Shown: positions 16,686 through 26,321, counted from the first letter of the stretch. The stretch is 33,734 nucleotides of DNA from Syntrophus sp. PtaU1.Bin005 (GCA_002067745.1 MVRU01000024.1:1-33734), one strand, 5' to 3'. The notes: generated by a model from the sequence alone, not told the origin. Translations and numbers: made by a program.

Positions 16686-16886
16686 ATGTCAGAAGGAACA
16701 GTAAAATGGTTCAACGCGTCCAAGGGGTTTGGTTTTATCGCACAGGACAATGGAAATGACGTATTCGTTCATTTTTCCGCTATCAAAATGGATGGTTACA
16801 AGGCCCTCGAGGAGGGAGCCAGAGTCAGGTTCGATGTTGTCAAGGGCAACAAGGGTCCCGCGGCGGACAATGTTGAATTACTGTAA
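16686..16886 (+). CDS. Cold-shock protein (CspA family)
   Basis: A single cold-shock domain of 66 aa that binds single-stranded RNA/DNA and acts as an RNA chaperone. RNP1 is KGFGFI and RNP2 is VFVHF, both intact, inside [18 protein letters not shown] and the following strands. It ends with [10 protein letters not shown], the normal C-terminus. ATG 16686 follows AAAAAGGAG at good distance; the open frame to 16644 has no support. A DEAD-box helicase gene, another class of RNA-structure factor, follows on the same strand after a strong hairpin. Confidence 0.95.
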   Translation: MSEGTVKWFNASKGFGFIAQDNGNDVFVHFSAIKMDGYKALEEGARVRFDVVKGNKGPAADNVELL

Positions 16887-17024
16887 TATCGGGTTGAGCT
16901 TCAGGGGATAACAAGGCCGGCGAGAAGGAGGCGGCGACAGGCTCAGGCAGTCTGCGCCAGGGAGCCGCATGGAACGCCGACAACGTTAGCCCGAGAAGGA
17001 CGGCCGGAAAAAAGAGCTGATTGA

Positions 17025-17067
17025 ACACAACAGGGGACAAGGTGCTAAGCCTTGTCCCCTGTTGTGT
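17025..17067 (+). other. Perfect 18-bp hairpin between csp and the DEAD-box helicase gene
   Basis: ACACAACAGGGGACAAGG (17025-17042), a 7-nt loop, and its exact complement (17050-17067). No U tract follows on either strand, so it is not a standard terminator. It ends 66 nt before the helicase ATG, so it would form in the leader of that mRNA or at the 3' end of the csp mRNA. Confidence 0.6.
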
Positions 17068-17133
17068 AGAGCGGAATCGCTTTGTTTCCGTCCGCCCGGA
17101 TTTTGTGAAAGGGATTGTTACATAGAAGAAGAT

Positions 17134-18906
17134 ATGAAGACATTTGATGAGCTTGAGCTGAAGGCCGATATTCTTAAAGGGTTGGACGGGCTGGGTTTTT
17201 CTCTTCCGACGCCGGTGCAGGAAAAGGTTATTCCAATTCTCCTGAAGCAGCAGGTCGACGTGGTCGGACTTGCGCAAACAGGAACGGGGAAGACGGCTGC
17301 CTTCGGCATACCGCTGATCCAGTTGACGGATGTGCGGAGAAAGCAAACCCAGGCTCTGGTCCTGTGCCCGACCCGTGAGCTCTGTGTTCAGGTGACTGGA
17401 GATCTGAACCTGATAGGTCGGTACGTTCCGGGCCTGAGAATCACTTCGGTTTACGGCGGGGCGAGCATTGTTCATCAAATTCGTGAACTTCAAAAAGGGG
17501 CGCAGATCATCGTGGCCACTCCGGGGCGCCTTTATGATCTGATCCGCCGGCAGTCCGTCGATCTTTCCGCCCTGAACTGGGTTGTCCTGGACGAAGCGGA
17601 TGAGATGCTGCAGATGGGTTTCAGGGAAGAGCTGAACGCGATTCTGGCTGAAACACCCGATTCAAAAAACACCCTGCTCTTTTCTGCGACCATGTCGGGT
17701 GAAGTAGCCGGGATTGCATCGGATTACATGAAAGATCCCGTTGAAATCACCGTTGGCCGCCGCAATGCCGGGGCGGAAAATGTCCATCACGTCTATTATG
17801 TCGTGTCAGACCGGTACCGTTACCAGGCCCTGAGGCGCATTGCCGATATGACCCCGGATCTCTACGGGATCATTTTTTGCCGGACGCGGCTGGAGACGCG
17901 CGACATCGTTGAAAAGTTGATCGAGGATGGCTACAGCGCCGATGCCCTCCATGGTGAGCTTTCCCAGAGCCAGCGGGACCACGTGATGCACAAATTCCGC
18001 AGCAGAAATATCCGGATGCTGGTGGCCACGGATGTGGCGGCCAGGGGGCTGGATGTCAACGATCTGACCCATGTGATTCATTACAGTCTCCCGGACGAGC
18101 CTTCAGGCTATACGCACCGGAGCGGCCGCACAGGCCGTGCGGGAAAGGCGGGTATTTCCGTCGCCCTGATCGGTGTGCGGGAAAAGTACAAACTCCGGGG
18201 CATCGAGCGGAGTCTCAAGAAGAATTTCGAGGAAGGCCGCATCCCTTCCGGTCATGAGATCTGTAAAAAAAGGCTCCTCAGCCACATGGAGGCCGTCAAG
18301 CAGGCCGAGATCGATCCGGAACAGATCGACCCCTTTCTGCCCGTTATCTCCAGGACCCTGGAAACCCTCGACCGGGAGGAACTGATCAAACGTTTTGTTT
18401 CTATGGAATTTAACCGTTTTCTGGCGTCTTACCGGAACGCACCGGACTTGAATGTCGTCGAAAAGGTGACCGTTAAGAAAAAGATTCGGGAGGCCGGAAA
18501 ATCGTCTTCACCGGTTCACAGGAAATCAACCCGCTTTCTGATCAATGCCGGAAAGAAAGACGGCATCAGCCAGAAAGGCCTGATGCGCGATCTGTCTCAT
18601 GCCATGGGGATACCGCAGCTTCGCCTGGACGGAATCGAAGTGATGAACAACACCTCCGTCCTGACGGCTGACAGCCGATTTGCCCGGAAGATGGCGCAGG
18701 CCCTGCGGACGTTAACGGCCAACGGACGGCCTGTCACCATAGAGATTGACCGGAGAAACAGCGTTGGACGCAAGGCCGAAAAGCAGCCTTACGATTCAAG
18801 CCGCACGAAGCAGGATGGAAAAGTCCGGAGAGTCCTGCCTGAAGGCGAGCACCGATTCGCGCCCAGGGAGACGACAGGGCGGCATCGCGGATGCCACCTG
18901 AGCTGA
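17134..18906 (+). CDS. DEAD-box ATP-dependent RNA helicase with C-terminal DbpA-type RNA-binding domain
   Basis: Unwinds short RNA duplexes in ribosome assembly or RNA decay. 590 aa from ATG 17134. Motifs in order: Q motif (GFSLPTPVQ), I (AQTGTGKT), Ia (PTRELCVQ), Ib (TPGR), II (DEAD in VLDEADEM), III (SAT), IV (IIFCRTR), V (ATDVAARGLDV) and VI (HRSGRTGRAG). After a linker of about 60 residues, a DbpA/CsdA-like RNA-recognition domain runs from RFLINAGKKDGISQ to PVTIEID. The tail is basic and low-complexity (PEGEHRFAPRETTGRHRG). This layout is DeaD/CshA-like. The ribosome site is weak (AGAAGAAG), and a strong leader hairpin lies upstream. The open frame to 17062 would start inside that hairpin and is unlikely. 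Confidence 0.93.
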   Translation: MKTFDELELKADILKGLDGLGFSLPTPVQEKVIPILLKQQVDVVGLAQTGTGKTAAFGIPLIQLTDVRRKQTQALVLCPTRELCVQVTGDLNLIGRYVPGLRITSVYGGASIVHQIRELQKGAQIIVATPGRLYDLIRRQSVDLSALNWVVLDEADEMLQMGFREELNAILAETPDSKNTLLFSATMSGEVAGIASDYMKDPVEITVGRRNAGAENVHHVYYVVSDRYRYQALRRIADMTPDLYGIIFCRTRLETRDIVEKLIEDGYSADALHGELSQSQRDHVMHKFRSRNIRMLVATDVAARGLDVNDLTHVIHYSLPDEPSGYTHRSGRTGRAGKAGISVALIGVREKYKLRGIERSLKKNFEEGRIPSGHEICKKRLLSHMEAVKQAEIDPEQIDPFLPVISRTLETLDREELIKRFVSMEFNRFLASYRNAPDLNVVEKVTVKKKIREAGKSSSPVHRKSTRFLINAGKKDGISQKGLMRDLSHAMGIPQLRLDGIEVMNNTSVLTADSRFARKMAQALRTLTANGRPVTIEIDRRNSVGRKAEKQPYDSSRTKQDGKVRRVLPEGEHRFAPRETTGRHRGCHLS

Positions 18907-18979
18907 GCGCATCGGCAATCCGTTCACTCGCCAACGCCTGAGCCTCTGGCACCTTCTCGCCCGGGAAAGCCGGTTCAAT

Positions 18980-20044
18980 TTACCGGGCCGGTGCGGCTTC
19001 GGGATAATAGCCCAAGATCCGGGACATGGGCGTCATTTCCCGAATCCTTCCCAGCGCTTTTTGAACGACCGGATCATCCTCCCTTCCCAGAAAATCCAGA
19101 AGAAACGCATAGGCGCCGGGATTCCGGCGGATGGGCCGGGATTCGATTCGCGTAAGGTTGATCTCATTTTCGGCGAACACCTGCAGGACTTCGAAAAGGG
19201 CACCGGCCCGATGCTGCGTGGAAAAGACCAGTGAGCATTTATTTCCGGGAGTGGCACTGGGCTCCCGGGAGATCAGGAGAAAGCGGGTAAAATTATCCGT
19301 GTTGTCCCCGATATCTTCCTTGATGACGTCCAGACCATAGAGTTCTGCGGCAATCGGACTGGCGATGACCGCTGTGGAACTCGGCCGCTCCTGGGACAGC
19401 CAGCGCGCCGCGCCGGCCGTGTCGTAAAAGGGGCGCGGCTCCAGTTTGTTTCGCGACAGGAAGCTGCGGCACTGCGCCAGGGCCTGGGGGTGGGAATAAA
19501 CCACCTTGATCTCCCGGTAGTCGGTACCGGGCAGGGCCAGGAGGCATTGGCGAACGGGAACCACGACCTCGCCGGCGATGTTAAGCTCCGTCTCTACCAG
19601 GATGTCGTTGACTTCGGTCACGGCGCCTTCCAGGGAATTTTCCACCGGCACCATCCCAAAGTCCAGCTCCTTGTCCCGCACCCCCTCGAACACATGGGCG
19701 AATTCCATGCAGGGAATGGGGATCATGTCTTCGGCATAGCGGCGGACGGCCAACTCGCCCCAGGCCCCGTGCTCTCCCTGAAAGCCCACCAGCTTAAGGT
19801 TTCGCTCCTGCAGCAGTTTGCTTTCCGAGATGATCGACTGATAAAGCTCCGTAATGAATTCCGGGCGGATCAGCCCACGGGCCTGGGACAGCATCTGTTT
19901 TAAAACCTGCTCCTCGCGGGCAGGGTCCAGGATGAACTGCTTGAGTTTGCCGGTCCTCAACACGTATTCCATGCGCTGGTTGATGAGCTTGACTATCTGC
20001 ATATCCGTCTGATCGATTTCGGCCCGTATTTCAGCTAAGTGCAT
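18980..20044 (-). CDS. pheA: Bifunctional chorismate mutase / prephenate dehydratase (P-protein)
   Basis: Takes chorismate through prephenate to phenylpyruvate in phenylalanine synthesis. Residues 1-85 are the AroQ chorismate mutase helices ([20 protein letters not shown]). Residues about 86-265 are the dehydratase, with [25 protein letters not shown] and the catalytic Thr-Arg-Phe in DNFTRFLLI. Residues about 270-345 are an ACT domain with the Phe-binding IESRP. With ACT intact, feedback inhibition by phenylalanine is expected. Its ATG overlaps the end of the DAHP synthase gene by 14 bp, so the two form a tight aromatic operon joining entry and branch enzymes. Confidence 0.97.
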   Translation of the reverse strand: MHLAEIRAEIDQTDMQIVKLINQRMEYVLRTGKLKQFILDPAREEQVLKQMLSQARGLIRPEFITELYQSIISESKLLQERNLKLVGFQGEHGAWGELAVRRYAEDMIPIPCMEFAHVFEGVRDKELDFGMVPVENSLEGAVTEVNDILVETELNIAGEVVVPVRQCLLALPGTDYREIKVVYSHPQALAQCRSFLSRNKLEPRPFYDTAGAARWLSQERPSSTAVIASPIAAELYGLDVIKEDIGDNTDNFTRFLLISREPSATPGNKCSLVFSTQHRAGALFEVLQVFAENEINLTRIESRPIRRNPGAYAFLLDFLGREDDPVVQKALGRIREMTPMSRILGYYPEAAPAR

Positions 20045-20855
20045 CTTTTTTCTCCTTCATATAGCGTTCCAGGAGTCTGACTTCCTTTACGATTTCGTCA
20101 AACTCGCCGTGGGTCAGCGCCTGATCCTTGTCACTGAGGGCTTCCGGTGGATTTCGGTGGACTTCCAGTGTGATTCCGTCGGCCCCGGCCGCGACGGAGG
20201 CCAGGCACATGGGTTTGATGAGGCTGACTTTTCCCGTGCCGTGGGTGGGGTCCGTGATTACCGGCAGATGGCTGATTTCCTTGACCGCTGGAACAGCGCT
20301 AAGATCGAGTGTGTTCCTCGTGTAGGTTTCGAAGGTGCGGATCCCCCGCTCGCAGAGTACAACCTGAGGATTTCCCTCGTTCATGATGTATTCGGCGCAA
20401 TTGAGCCATTCCTCCAAAGTGGAGTACATGCCTCGTTTCAGCAGAACCGGCCGCTGGCATTTCCCCACTTCCTTCAGCAGCGAGAAATTCTGCATGTTCC
20501 GGGCGCCGATCTGCAGCATCTGGGCGAATTCCGCAACCCAGGAAACATCACGGGTATCCAGCACCTCGGTGATCACCGGCAGACCCGCGGCTTCTCCCGC
20601 TTTGGCAAGATATTTTAAGCCCTGCAGCCCCAGCCCCTGGAAGGCGTAAGGCGAAGTCCTGGGCTTGAACGCGCCGCCGCGGAGGATGTCGGCCCCGGCT
20701 GCCTTGACAGCCAGCGCCGTTTCCATGATCTGGTCGTCGCTCTCCACGCTGCATGGTCCTGCTATGATAACCAGGCTTTCACCGAACACGGCATTCCCCA
20801 CCTGGATTTTACTTCGCTCCTTGCCGAGCCCGGCCACTAGTTTCAGATTTTCCAT
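20031..20855 (-). CDS. 3-deoxy-7-phosphoheptulonate (DAHP) synthase, type I beta
   Basis: Condenses phosphoenolpyruvate and erythrose-4-phosphate, the first shikimate-pathway step. 274 aa, with [10 protein letters not shown], the [19 protein letters not shown] block, [14 protein letters not shown], the metal/substrate site DPTHGTG, and a late [12 protein letters not shown]. There is no N-terminal ferredoxin-like or C-terminal mutase regulatory domain, so it is the bare catalytic form; regulation may come from the adjacent pheA product. The ATG follows GAGGAAATTTCA. Names in use are aroF or aroG, so I leave the symbol empty. Confidence 0.95.
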   Translation of the reverse strand: MENLKLVAGLGKERSKIQVGNAVFGESLVIIAGPCSVESDDQIMETALAVKAAGADILRGGAFKPRTSPYAFQGLGLQGLKYLAKAGEAAGLPVITEVLDTRDVSWVAEFAQMLQIGARNMQNFSLLKEVGKCQRPVLLKRGMYSTLEEWLNCAEYIMNEGNPQVVLCERGIRTFETYTRNTLDLSAVPAVKEISHLPVITDPTHGTGKVSLIKPMCLASVAAGADGITLEVHRNPPEALSDKDQALTHGEFDEIVKEVRLLERYMKEKKDALS

Positions 20856-21266
20856 TGAAATTTCCTCTATTCAAGACCGGAAGTCAGGAAGGACCCGGAG
20901 TTCTTTCGTGTTCTCACCGGCTGTCTTTCAAAGGCGGCAGCGGAATCGAGATGGCTCCAGTTCCTGTTTCCTATAATGAAAACCGGACGATTTATTAATT
21001 TTATTAAATACCATGTTTAGTTTTCACCAACAACTGAAATTTCCCTCGTCAGGACGGCTCCTCTGCCCTGCGCCGTTGATCGGCTTATGCCCGGATATCT
21101 ATCTCTGCGATGCCATTGACTTTCCAGGGCTTCTTTTCTTATAATATCCGAAATAAGGGATGGTGTTTTTATCTCAGGGAGGAGGGATCCTCTTCATCTT
21201 TCTTGAGGAAATCTCAAGCCTGAGACCAGCCCGGCCGATCGGGCCGGAACCGGAAGGAGCCTCAAG
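20856..21266. other. Divergent intergenic region before the lipoprotein gene
   Basis: About 410 bp without a gene. An AT-rich segment (20985-21015) could hold the promoter of the DAHP synthase-pheA operon, but no clear -35/-10 pair is seen. I found no Phe-rich leader peptide. Near the right end CCCGGCCGATCGGGCCGG is a short palindromic hairpin ahead of the lipoprotein ATG. Confidence 0.35.
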
Positions 21267-22227
21267 ATGAATGCACGTAACACCAAAAGGCATGGCCGGA
21301 AGATCTGTTTCGCCATCGTTTTGCTGGGCGTCCTGATCCTGCTGACGGGTTGCGCAATGACCTCGGCTCGGCCCCAGGGGATCGTCGGCACGGCAACCCT
21401 GCTTGAATCTGAGCGGACTGGCCTGGATCGAGGACGATCTGTTTCTTGGCGTTCACGATACCAAAGGCGGTCGGGAGAAGAATGCACTGCCCCGGGTCAG
21501 CATTGTCCGCCTTCCCAGATCCGAGACCAAGGGGGTCACCTGGAAATCTCCGGAGTTGAAATTTCCCGGACCCGGCGGCTCCGCCAGTGATCTGGAGAGC
21601 GCCAGCCGCATTCCGGGTGGAAGGGGCTTTCTGCTGGTTGAAAGCGGCCAGGCAGGCGAAGAGGCCCGGCGGATCTTCTTTGCACGATATCATGGGGGGG
21701 CGCTGACCATCGAGTCTTACGCATCCTGGCCCGTTCCCGTCGAAAATGTCGAGGCTACCGAGGTCTGCCAGGTCGGGCAGCAACTGGTTTTCCTTTACGC
21801 GGAGCGTGCCGGCGGCCTGCTGTCCACAAAAATCCGCTGGGCGAAACTTTCCCTGGATCCAATCCTGTTCGGGCCATTCAAGGAGGTCACGTATCACGCG
21901 GAAGACCCCGTCGGAATCAATACCCGGCCCATCGTTGCTCTGGCGGTTGACGGCGAGGGCTTCATCTACAGCGCGTCCGCCAGCGATCCTGGAATCGATG
22001 ACGGCCCGTTCCGCAGTGTGGTATGGCAGATCGGGAGGGTCCTTGCCGATCAAGAAGGCAATCCGACGGTCGAGCTGGGCGGGGAAAAACGGTTGGCAAC
22101 CCTGGACGGATTGAAAGTCGAGAGCATCGCCGTCCGCGAAACCAAAGAGGGCGGCAGGCAGATCTTTGTGGGAACGGACGATGAAAACTACGGCGGGATC
22201 ATCCGCCTGCTTCCCGGGGCGCCCTGA
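21267..22227 (+). pseudogene. Lipoprotein gene with one frameshift
   Basis: The first frame begins at ATG 21267 and encodes a lipoprotein signal peptide (FAIVLLGVLILLTGC, lipobox LTGC). It then loses sense near 21400. The remaining 270-odd residues are in the next frame, from about 21403: LSGLAWIEDDLFLGVHDTKG and a long soluble domain ending GGIIRLLPG at 22227. The two parts fit as one surface lipoprotein of about 315 aa if a single extra base is removed between about 21350 and 21403. Blocks such as SGLAWI, the VHDTK strand and LDGLKVESIAVRE suggest a beta-propeller-like fold (DUF3616/esterase-like), function unknown. Because both halves otherwise look intact, a recent mutation or a sequencing error is equally possible. 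Confidence 0.65.
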
Positions 22228-22417
22228 AGCGGAGTCCGCTCACTTCGCCCTTTGAACAGACGGCCGTCCAGCGTCGGATTGCCGCTGTAATCCAGGACCA
22301 GAACATTCTCAACGGCGACGTACCCGATCCGGGAAGAGCGCTTGAAACCCACGGGTCACCTGGCGTTCCGATGATCGATCTGCCGCGATCCCGGGGAACG
22401 GGCAGGGCTTTCCGTGA

Positions 22418-24457
22418 TCATATGACAAACAGGGCGTCAAGGGCGAGAATCCCTTTTTTGTAAACGCGCACGGGATTGAGATCGATTTCCCTGATCTCAG
22501 GGTGTGAAGAGATCAGCCCGCCGATTTTCACGATGGCCTCGGCAGCGCGCTCAATGTCCGCGGGAGCCGCTCCGCGCCATCCTTCCAGGAGTCTTCCGCC
22601 CTTCAGCTCGTACAGCATGGACTTTGCCTCTTCAAGGTTCAGCGGCGCAAGCCTGATGCTCGTGTCGCCCATGGCTTCGGCGGCAATGCCTCCCATCCCT
22701 GCCAGGACGCTTGGGCCGAAGCTGGCGTCGTTCTTGGCTCCGATGATGATTTCGACTCCCTTTTCCGCCATTTCTTCGATGAGGTATTTCCTCGGGCTCT
22801 CACCTTCTTTGCCTATCGCATCGATCAGCTCCAGGGCCTTCACCAGTTCATCCTCCCCGTAAATATCCAGATGCACGCCGCCGACCTCGGTCTTATGGGT
22901 AATGCGGCTGTCCAGCACCTTGACGGCGCAGGGTTTTCTCAGCCTTCTGAAAGCCTGCCGCGCTTCATCGTGATTGGAGCAGACCGCCCTTTCCGGTGTT
23001 GCGATGCCGATTCCGTTCAAGATGTCCTTGCCCTCCGCTTCGGTGAGAACCTTGCCTGCGAATCGGATTTCCCCCGGGGATTCTTCTTCCGCTGCGCCCG
23101 TTTCTCGGTATGCCGCCTTTGAATCACGGACCAGCGCCGTCACCGCCCTGGACACGCTGTCCGGGGAGGTGAAGACGGGGACCCCCATTTGCTCGACTGC
23201 TTCCACCGCCTCGGCCACGGCTTCAGGAAAGCCTGCTGTTGCGAAAAGAACCGGTTTGTTCGTTCTGTCGCGAATGGTGGTGAACAGTTCGATCGGGTCA
23301 ATAACCGCAGGTTCGTAAATGGCGAAAATGATCAGAACATCGATGGAAGGATCCTCGGCCATTGCGAGGAAAATATCCTTGAAAGAAGGCCCGGGTCTTG
23401 TCGTATCCACAGGGTTCTTGATATAGCTCATGGGGAGAAGCTTTTTGATCTTCTCCACGGCGCTTTGCCCCAGTTCGGGCAGCACGACGCCCCTGCTCCT
23501 CAGGTAATCGGTGATGACCATGCCGGGCCCGGCCTGGCCTGTGAGCAGCCCCACGCCGGGCTCACGGCCTGGTTCGAGCCTGACGCGCGACAGGAGCGCG
23601 GCGGCATCGAGAAGATCGTCGACCGTATCCGCTATGACCGCTCCGGCCTGCGAAAGGGCGGCGCATTTCAGGGCGTATGAACCCATCAGGTTTCCCGTGT
23701 GGGAAGCGGCGAAGTCGGCCACATCCGCCTTTCCAACCGTGAGCACGACCACGGGCTTGCTCTTTACCGTATTCTTTACGGCCTCATAGAGCCGGCGGCC
23801 GTTCGGAGTTCCTTCGAAATAGAGGAGAATGACCTTCGTCTCCGAATGCTGAGCCAGGTAGTCAACGGCGTCGGCGGTATCCACATCGGCTCCGTTGCCT
23901 GTCCCCGTGGCGATGCTGAGTCCCAGCTTGCGGCCGTAGAGAAGCGATGCGATCGTGAAGGTCATCGCCCCGCTCTGCGAAACAAGGCCGATCCCGCCGC
24001 GCTTCATCTTCATGATCCAGGGAAGAAAATTGGCGGAGACTGTTGAATGAAGATTTGCAAACCCGGCGGTGTTCGGTCCGAGAAGGCGCACCCCGTAAGT
24101 CCGGCACGCAGACAGAACCCTCTCCTGCAATCGTTTCCCCTCCTCTCCCGATTCCGCGAAGCCCCCGCTGATGATCAGTGCGGATTTCGCTCCCGCCCTG
24201 CCTGCTTCCTCAATGGTGTCGGGACATGACGCGGCGGGCACAGTGAGCACGGCAAGGTCGATCTTTTCCGGGATATCTGCAATTCTCGGATAGGCCTGAA
24301 ATCCGAGAATCGTGTCGGCCTTCGGATTTACCGGGTAAAGCCTTCCGGGAAAATCCTTCAGCGAAGACAGGACCTGATATCCGGCCTTGTATTCGTCGGA
24401 CGAAGCGCCGATGACGGCAATGGATTTTGGATTGAAGAGAGGTTCCAAGGCATGCAT
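22418..24457 (-). CDS. Acyl-CoA synthetase (ADP-forming type, fused alpha and beta)
   Basis: Interconverts acyl-CoA + ADP + Pi with acid + CoA + ATP. In a fermenter or syntroph it can make ATP from acetyl- or other acyl-CoA. Domains: CoA-binding Rossmann part (PKSIAVIGASSDEYKAGYQV); succinyl-CoA-ligase-like parts with LLGPNTAGFAN, GLVSQSGAMTF and the presumed phospho-His in ASHTGNLMGS; and C-terminal ATP-grasp (CAVKVLDSRITHKTEVGGV ... EIDLNPVRVYKKG). ATG 24457 gives 679 aa, normal for the fused form. The frame opens at 24583, but that start adds a basic stretch. A strong promoter lies at 24643-24671. Some relatives are protein acetyltransferases, but no GNAT domain is present. Substrate is unknown. 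Confidence 0.9.
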   Translation of the reverse strand: MHALEPLFNPKSIAVIGASSDEYKAGYQVLSSLKDFPGRLYPVNPKADTILGFQAYPRIADIPEKIDLAVLTVPAASCPDTIEEAGRAGAKSALIISGGFAESGEEGKRLQERVLSACRTYGVRLLGPNTAGFANLHSTVSANFLPWIMKMKRGGIGLVSQSGAMTFTIASLLYGRKLGLSIATGTGNGADVDTADAVDYLAQHSETKVILLYFEGTPNGRRLYEAVKNTVKSKPVVVLTVGKADVADFAASHTGNLMGSYALKCAALSQAGAVIADTVDDLLDAAALLSRVRLEPGREPGVGLLTGQAGPGMVITDYLRSRGVVLPELGQSAVEKIKKLLPMSYIKNPVDTTRPGPSFKDIFLAMAEDPSIDVLIIFAIYEPAVIDPIELFTTIRDRTNKPVLFATAGFPEAVAEAVEAVEQMGVPVFTSPDSVSRAVTALVRDSKAAYRETGAAEEESPGEIRFAGKVLTEAEGKDILNGIGIATPERAVCSNHDEARQAFRRLRKPCAVKVLDSRITHKTEVGGVHLDIYGEDELVKALELIDAIGKEGESPRKYLIEEMAEKGVEIIIGAKNDASFGPSVLAGMGGIAAEAMGDTSIRLAPLNLEEAKSMLYELKGGRLLEGWRGAAPADIERAAEAIVKIGGLISSHPEIREIDLNPVRVYKKGILALDALFVI

Positions 24458-24642
24458 GAGTTCACCATGCTTTCTGCGGTTAAGAGAAGATTGAGGAAAA
24501 AACCTGTGCGCCCTTCTACGCCTCCGTGCGGGTTGGTGAGCGAAGAGGAATGGCAGGAGGATCCGTTCGAGACGCGATATCAAACCGGCAACAAGTCAAC
24601 TGTGTGAATTTACCTGCAATACATCAAAAAAATACACCTCAA

Positions 24643-24671
24643 ATTCTAGGCTTGCGAAGAAAGATTGTCAA
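24643..24671 (-). promoter_or_regulatory. Sigma-70 promoter of the acyl-CoA synthetase gene
   Basis: On the minus strand TTGACA (24671-24666), 17-nt spacer, TAGAAT (24648-24643). The -35 is perfect and the -10 matches five of six. This is the best sigma-70 promoter in the window. It predicts a leader of about 180 nt before ATG 24457, which is long enough to hold regulation. Confidence 0.7.
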
Positions 24672-24768
24672 GGCCCTTTCTTGAATGGTCGGTTTGTTCC
24701 AAGCCCCGCCCATCCCATCCCTCATTGCGCCATGTTCATAAATATTCGGGTGGTTCTGACTCCACGCA

Positions 24769-24803
24769 AAAAGGCAGAGCCATTGGACATGACTCTGCCT
24801 TTT
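24769..24803 (-). terminator. Terminator of the fdh operon
   Basis: AAAAGGCAGAG (24769-24779) and CTCTGCCTTTT (24793-24803) around a 13-nt loop. Read on the minus strand the stem ends in TTTTT. It lies about 45 bp after the fdhC stop, and the A/T flanks could let it act both ways. Confidence 0.85.
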
Positions 24804-24849
24804 ATGCATATCGGGTGAAGCACCCTTATTTTATGTTGCCGGTCCTGTC

Positions 24850-25521
24850 TTAATGACCGTGCCCGTGCCCTTCCTGCTTTTCTTCGCCGTAGACCACCAG
24901 CGTCCCGTGTTCCTCCATCTCCTTTAGCCACTTGGGATGCTGCTTTTTAAGCCAGGCTCTCGTCACCCAGCCCGTGGTCATGGCCGGCAGCGATCCGGGA
25001 GATCCTACCGTTCCAAGGTAGAGGTGGATGAAGAAAAAGGCGAAAATCGCCACAAACCCGGCGGCGTGGAGCAGGTACATCAGCCGGACGATCATGGCCG
25101 GAATGCTCAGGGGAAAGAGCATGATCAGACCTGAAAAGACCATGGCCGCCCCGCCAAGCGCCACCACCAGGAAGAACATCTTCTGGCCGGGATTGTACTT
25201 TCCCACCTCGGGAACCTGATCGACATGCCAGAGATAACCGCCCGCGGACTTGATCCAATCCATGTCCTCCGGGAAAACAAAGATCCCCGCCTCTTTCCAC
25301 CACATGCCTATGGCGAAGAAGAGAGAAAGGGCAAAAAAGAGGGCGGTGATGTTGTGGATGTATTTCAACGATTTCAGTCCGCCGAAGGGTTCACCGAGAA
25401 AGTTCAGGGAATGGAACATGATCCCCAGTCCCGAGAAACACAGCACCAGGCATGATATGGCCAGACACCAGTGAACGATTCGTTCAAAGGAGTCCGTGGC
25501 CTGAATTAATCCTTTTCTCAT
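24850..25521 (-). CDS. Formate dehydrogenase, cytochrome b (gamma) subunit
   Basis: Anchors the formate dehydrogenase in the membrane and passes electrons between FdhB and the quinone pool. 223 aa with four hydrophobic helices (about 15-35, 53-73, 115-137 and 146-170). His17, His56, His152 and His166 sit in helices at the positions expected for two heme b groups of the FdnI/FdoI family. The ribosome site (GGAGGGGAA) lies inside the last codons of fdhB, and the ATG is 2 nt past the fdhB stop, so the two are coupled. The C-terminus ends in a short His/Gly tail (GHGHGH) beyond the normal family end, possibly metal-binding. Confidence 0.93.
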   Translation of the reverse strand: MRKGLIQATDSFERIVHWCLAISCLVLCFSGLGIMFHSLNFLGEPFGGLKSLKYIHNITALFFALSLFFAIGMWWKEAGIFVFPEDMDWIKSAGGYLWHVDQVPEVGKYNPGQKMFFLVVALGGAAMVFSGLIMLFPLSIPAMIVRLMYLLHAAGFVAIFAFFFIHLYLGTVGSPGSLPAMTTGWVTRAWLKKQHPKWLKEMEEHGTLVVYGEEKQEGHGHGH

Positions 25522-25523
25522 GA

Positions 25524-26321
25524 TTATTCCCCTCCCTTCGTATCTTGTCCCTGATCTTCATCAGGAAGTTTGGGTCCGTGGATAATGTAATGCAGGAAAG
25601 ACCCCGCAACGACGCCGCCGGCGGCCAGGAGGCTCAACGGTTTCAGGATGTCCTTCCAGAGCACCGTGGTAACCGGCACACTGGGATTCTTCGGCAGGCC
25701 CTCATAAACCTCGGCCTTTTCACCCAGGACATAAATGACATGGGTTCCACCGACGAACTTGTCTCCGTAGACGTTGGCGTCCCCACCAAGCTCCTTTACC
25801 CGGGCATAGGCCTTCTTGATCATAGCGTCCTTGGGGCCGATGGTCAGGGCTCCGGTCGGGCAGGACTTGACGCAGGCGGGCTGCTGGTCCCCCTGGAGGC
25901 GGGTGTAGCAGAGATCGCATTTATAGACCTTGTCCGTCGCCCGGTCATACCGGGGAACATCGAAGGGACAGGCGGAAATGCAGTACTTGCAGCCGATGCA
26001 CTTTTCGTGATGGAGGCCCACGGTACCGTATTCCGTGTGATAAAGGGCGCCACTGGGGCACACCTTGACACAGGCCGCATCGGTGCAGTGCATGCAGCCG
26101 TCCTTCCGAAAGAGCCACTTGAAGTCGCCCTCTTTGGGGGCGTATTCCTGAAACCGGATCAGGGTCCAGGTGTTCCACTGGAGATCCGGCGGATTCTGAT
26201 AGCTCCCCCACTGTTTCGTTCTCAGGCCAGGCATTTCATTCCACTGCTTGCAGGCCACCTGGCAGCCGCGGCAGGCGGTGCATAATGTTGTGTCGATCAG
26301 TTTTACGAATTCAGTTTTCAT
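25524..26321 (-). CDS. Formate dehydrogenase, iron-sulfur (beta) subunit
   Basis: Carries electrons from the molybdenum/tungsten subunit to the cytochrome. 265 aa. Four ferredoxin-type cysteine sets for four [4Fe-4S] clusters are visible: CTACRGCQVAC (C14, C17, C20, C24), CMHCTDAACVKVCP, CIGCKYCISACP, and CDLCYTRL ... CVKSCP. A C-terminal membrane helix (LSLLAAGGVVAGSFLHYII) holds it on the periplasmic face, as in FdnH. It has no Tat signal of its own, so it must be co-exported with FdhA. The ATG lies 10 bp after the fdhA stop behind GGGGGGAGACG. Confidence 0.95.
   Translation of the reverse strand: MKTEFVKLIDTTLCTACRGCQVACKQWNEMPGLRTKQWGSYQNPPDLQWNTWTLIRFQEYAPKEGDFKWLFRKDGCMHCTDAACVKVCPSGALYHTEYGTVGLHHEKCIGCKYCISACPFDVPRYDRATDKVYKCDLCYTRLQGDQQPACVKSCPTGALTIGPKDAMIKKAYARVKELGGDANVYGDKFVGGTHVIYVLGEKAEVYEGLPKNPSVPVTTVLWKDILKPLSLLAAGGVVAGSFLHYIIHGPKLPDEDQGQDTKGGE

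Noticed and set aside
16887-17013. Open reading ending AWNADNVSPRRTAGKKS after csp, resembling the end of a second cold-shock domain
   Set aside because: Only a few residues match; there is no RNP motif and no start codon, so a duplicated csp is not supported.
22188-22352. 55-codon minus-strand frame with an ordered-looking end (YVAVENVLVLDYSG)
   Set aside because: It overlaps the lipoprotein gene, starts at a GTG without a ribosome site and has no recognised family.
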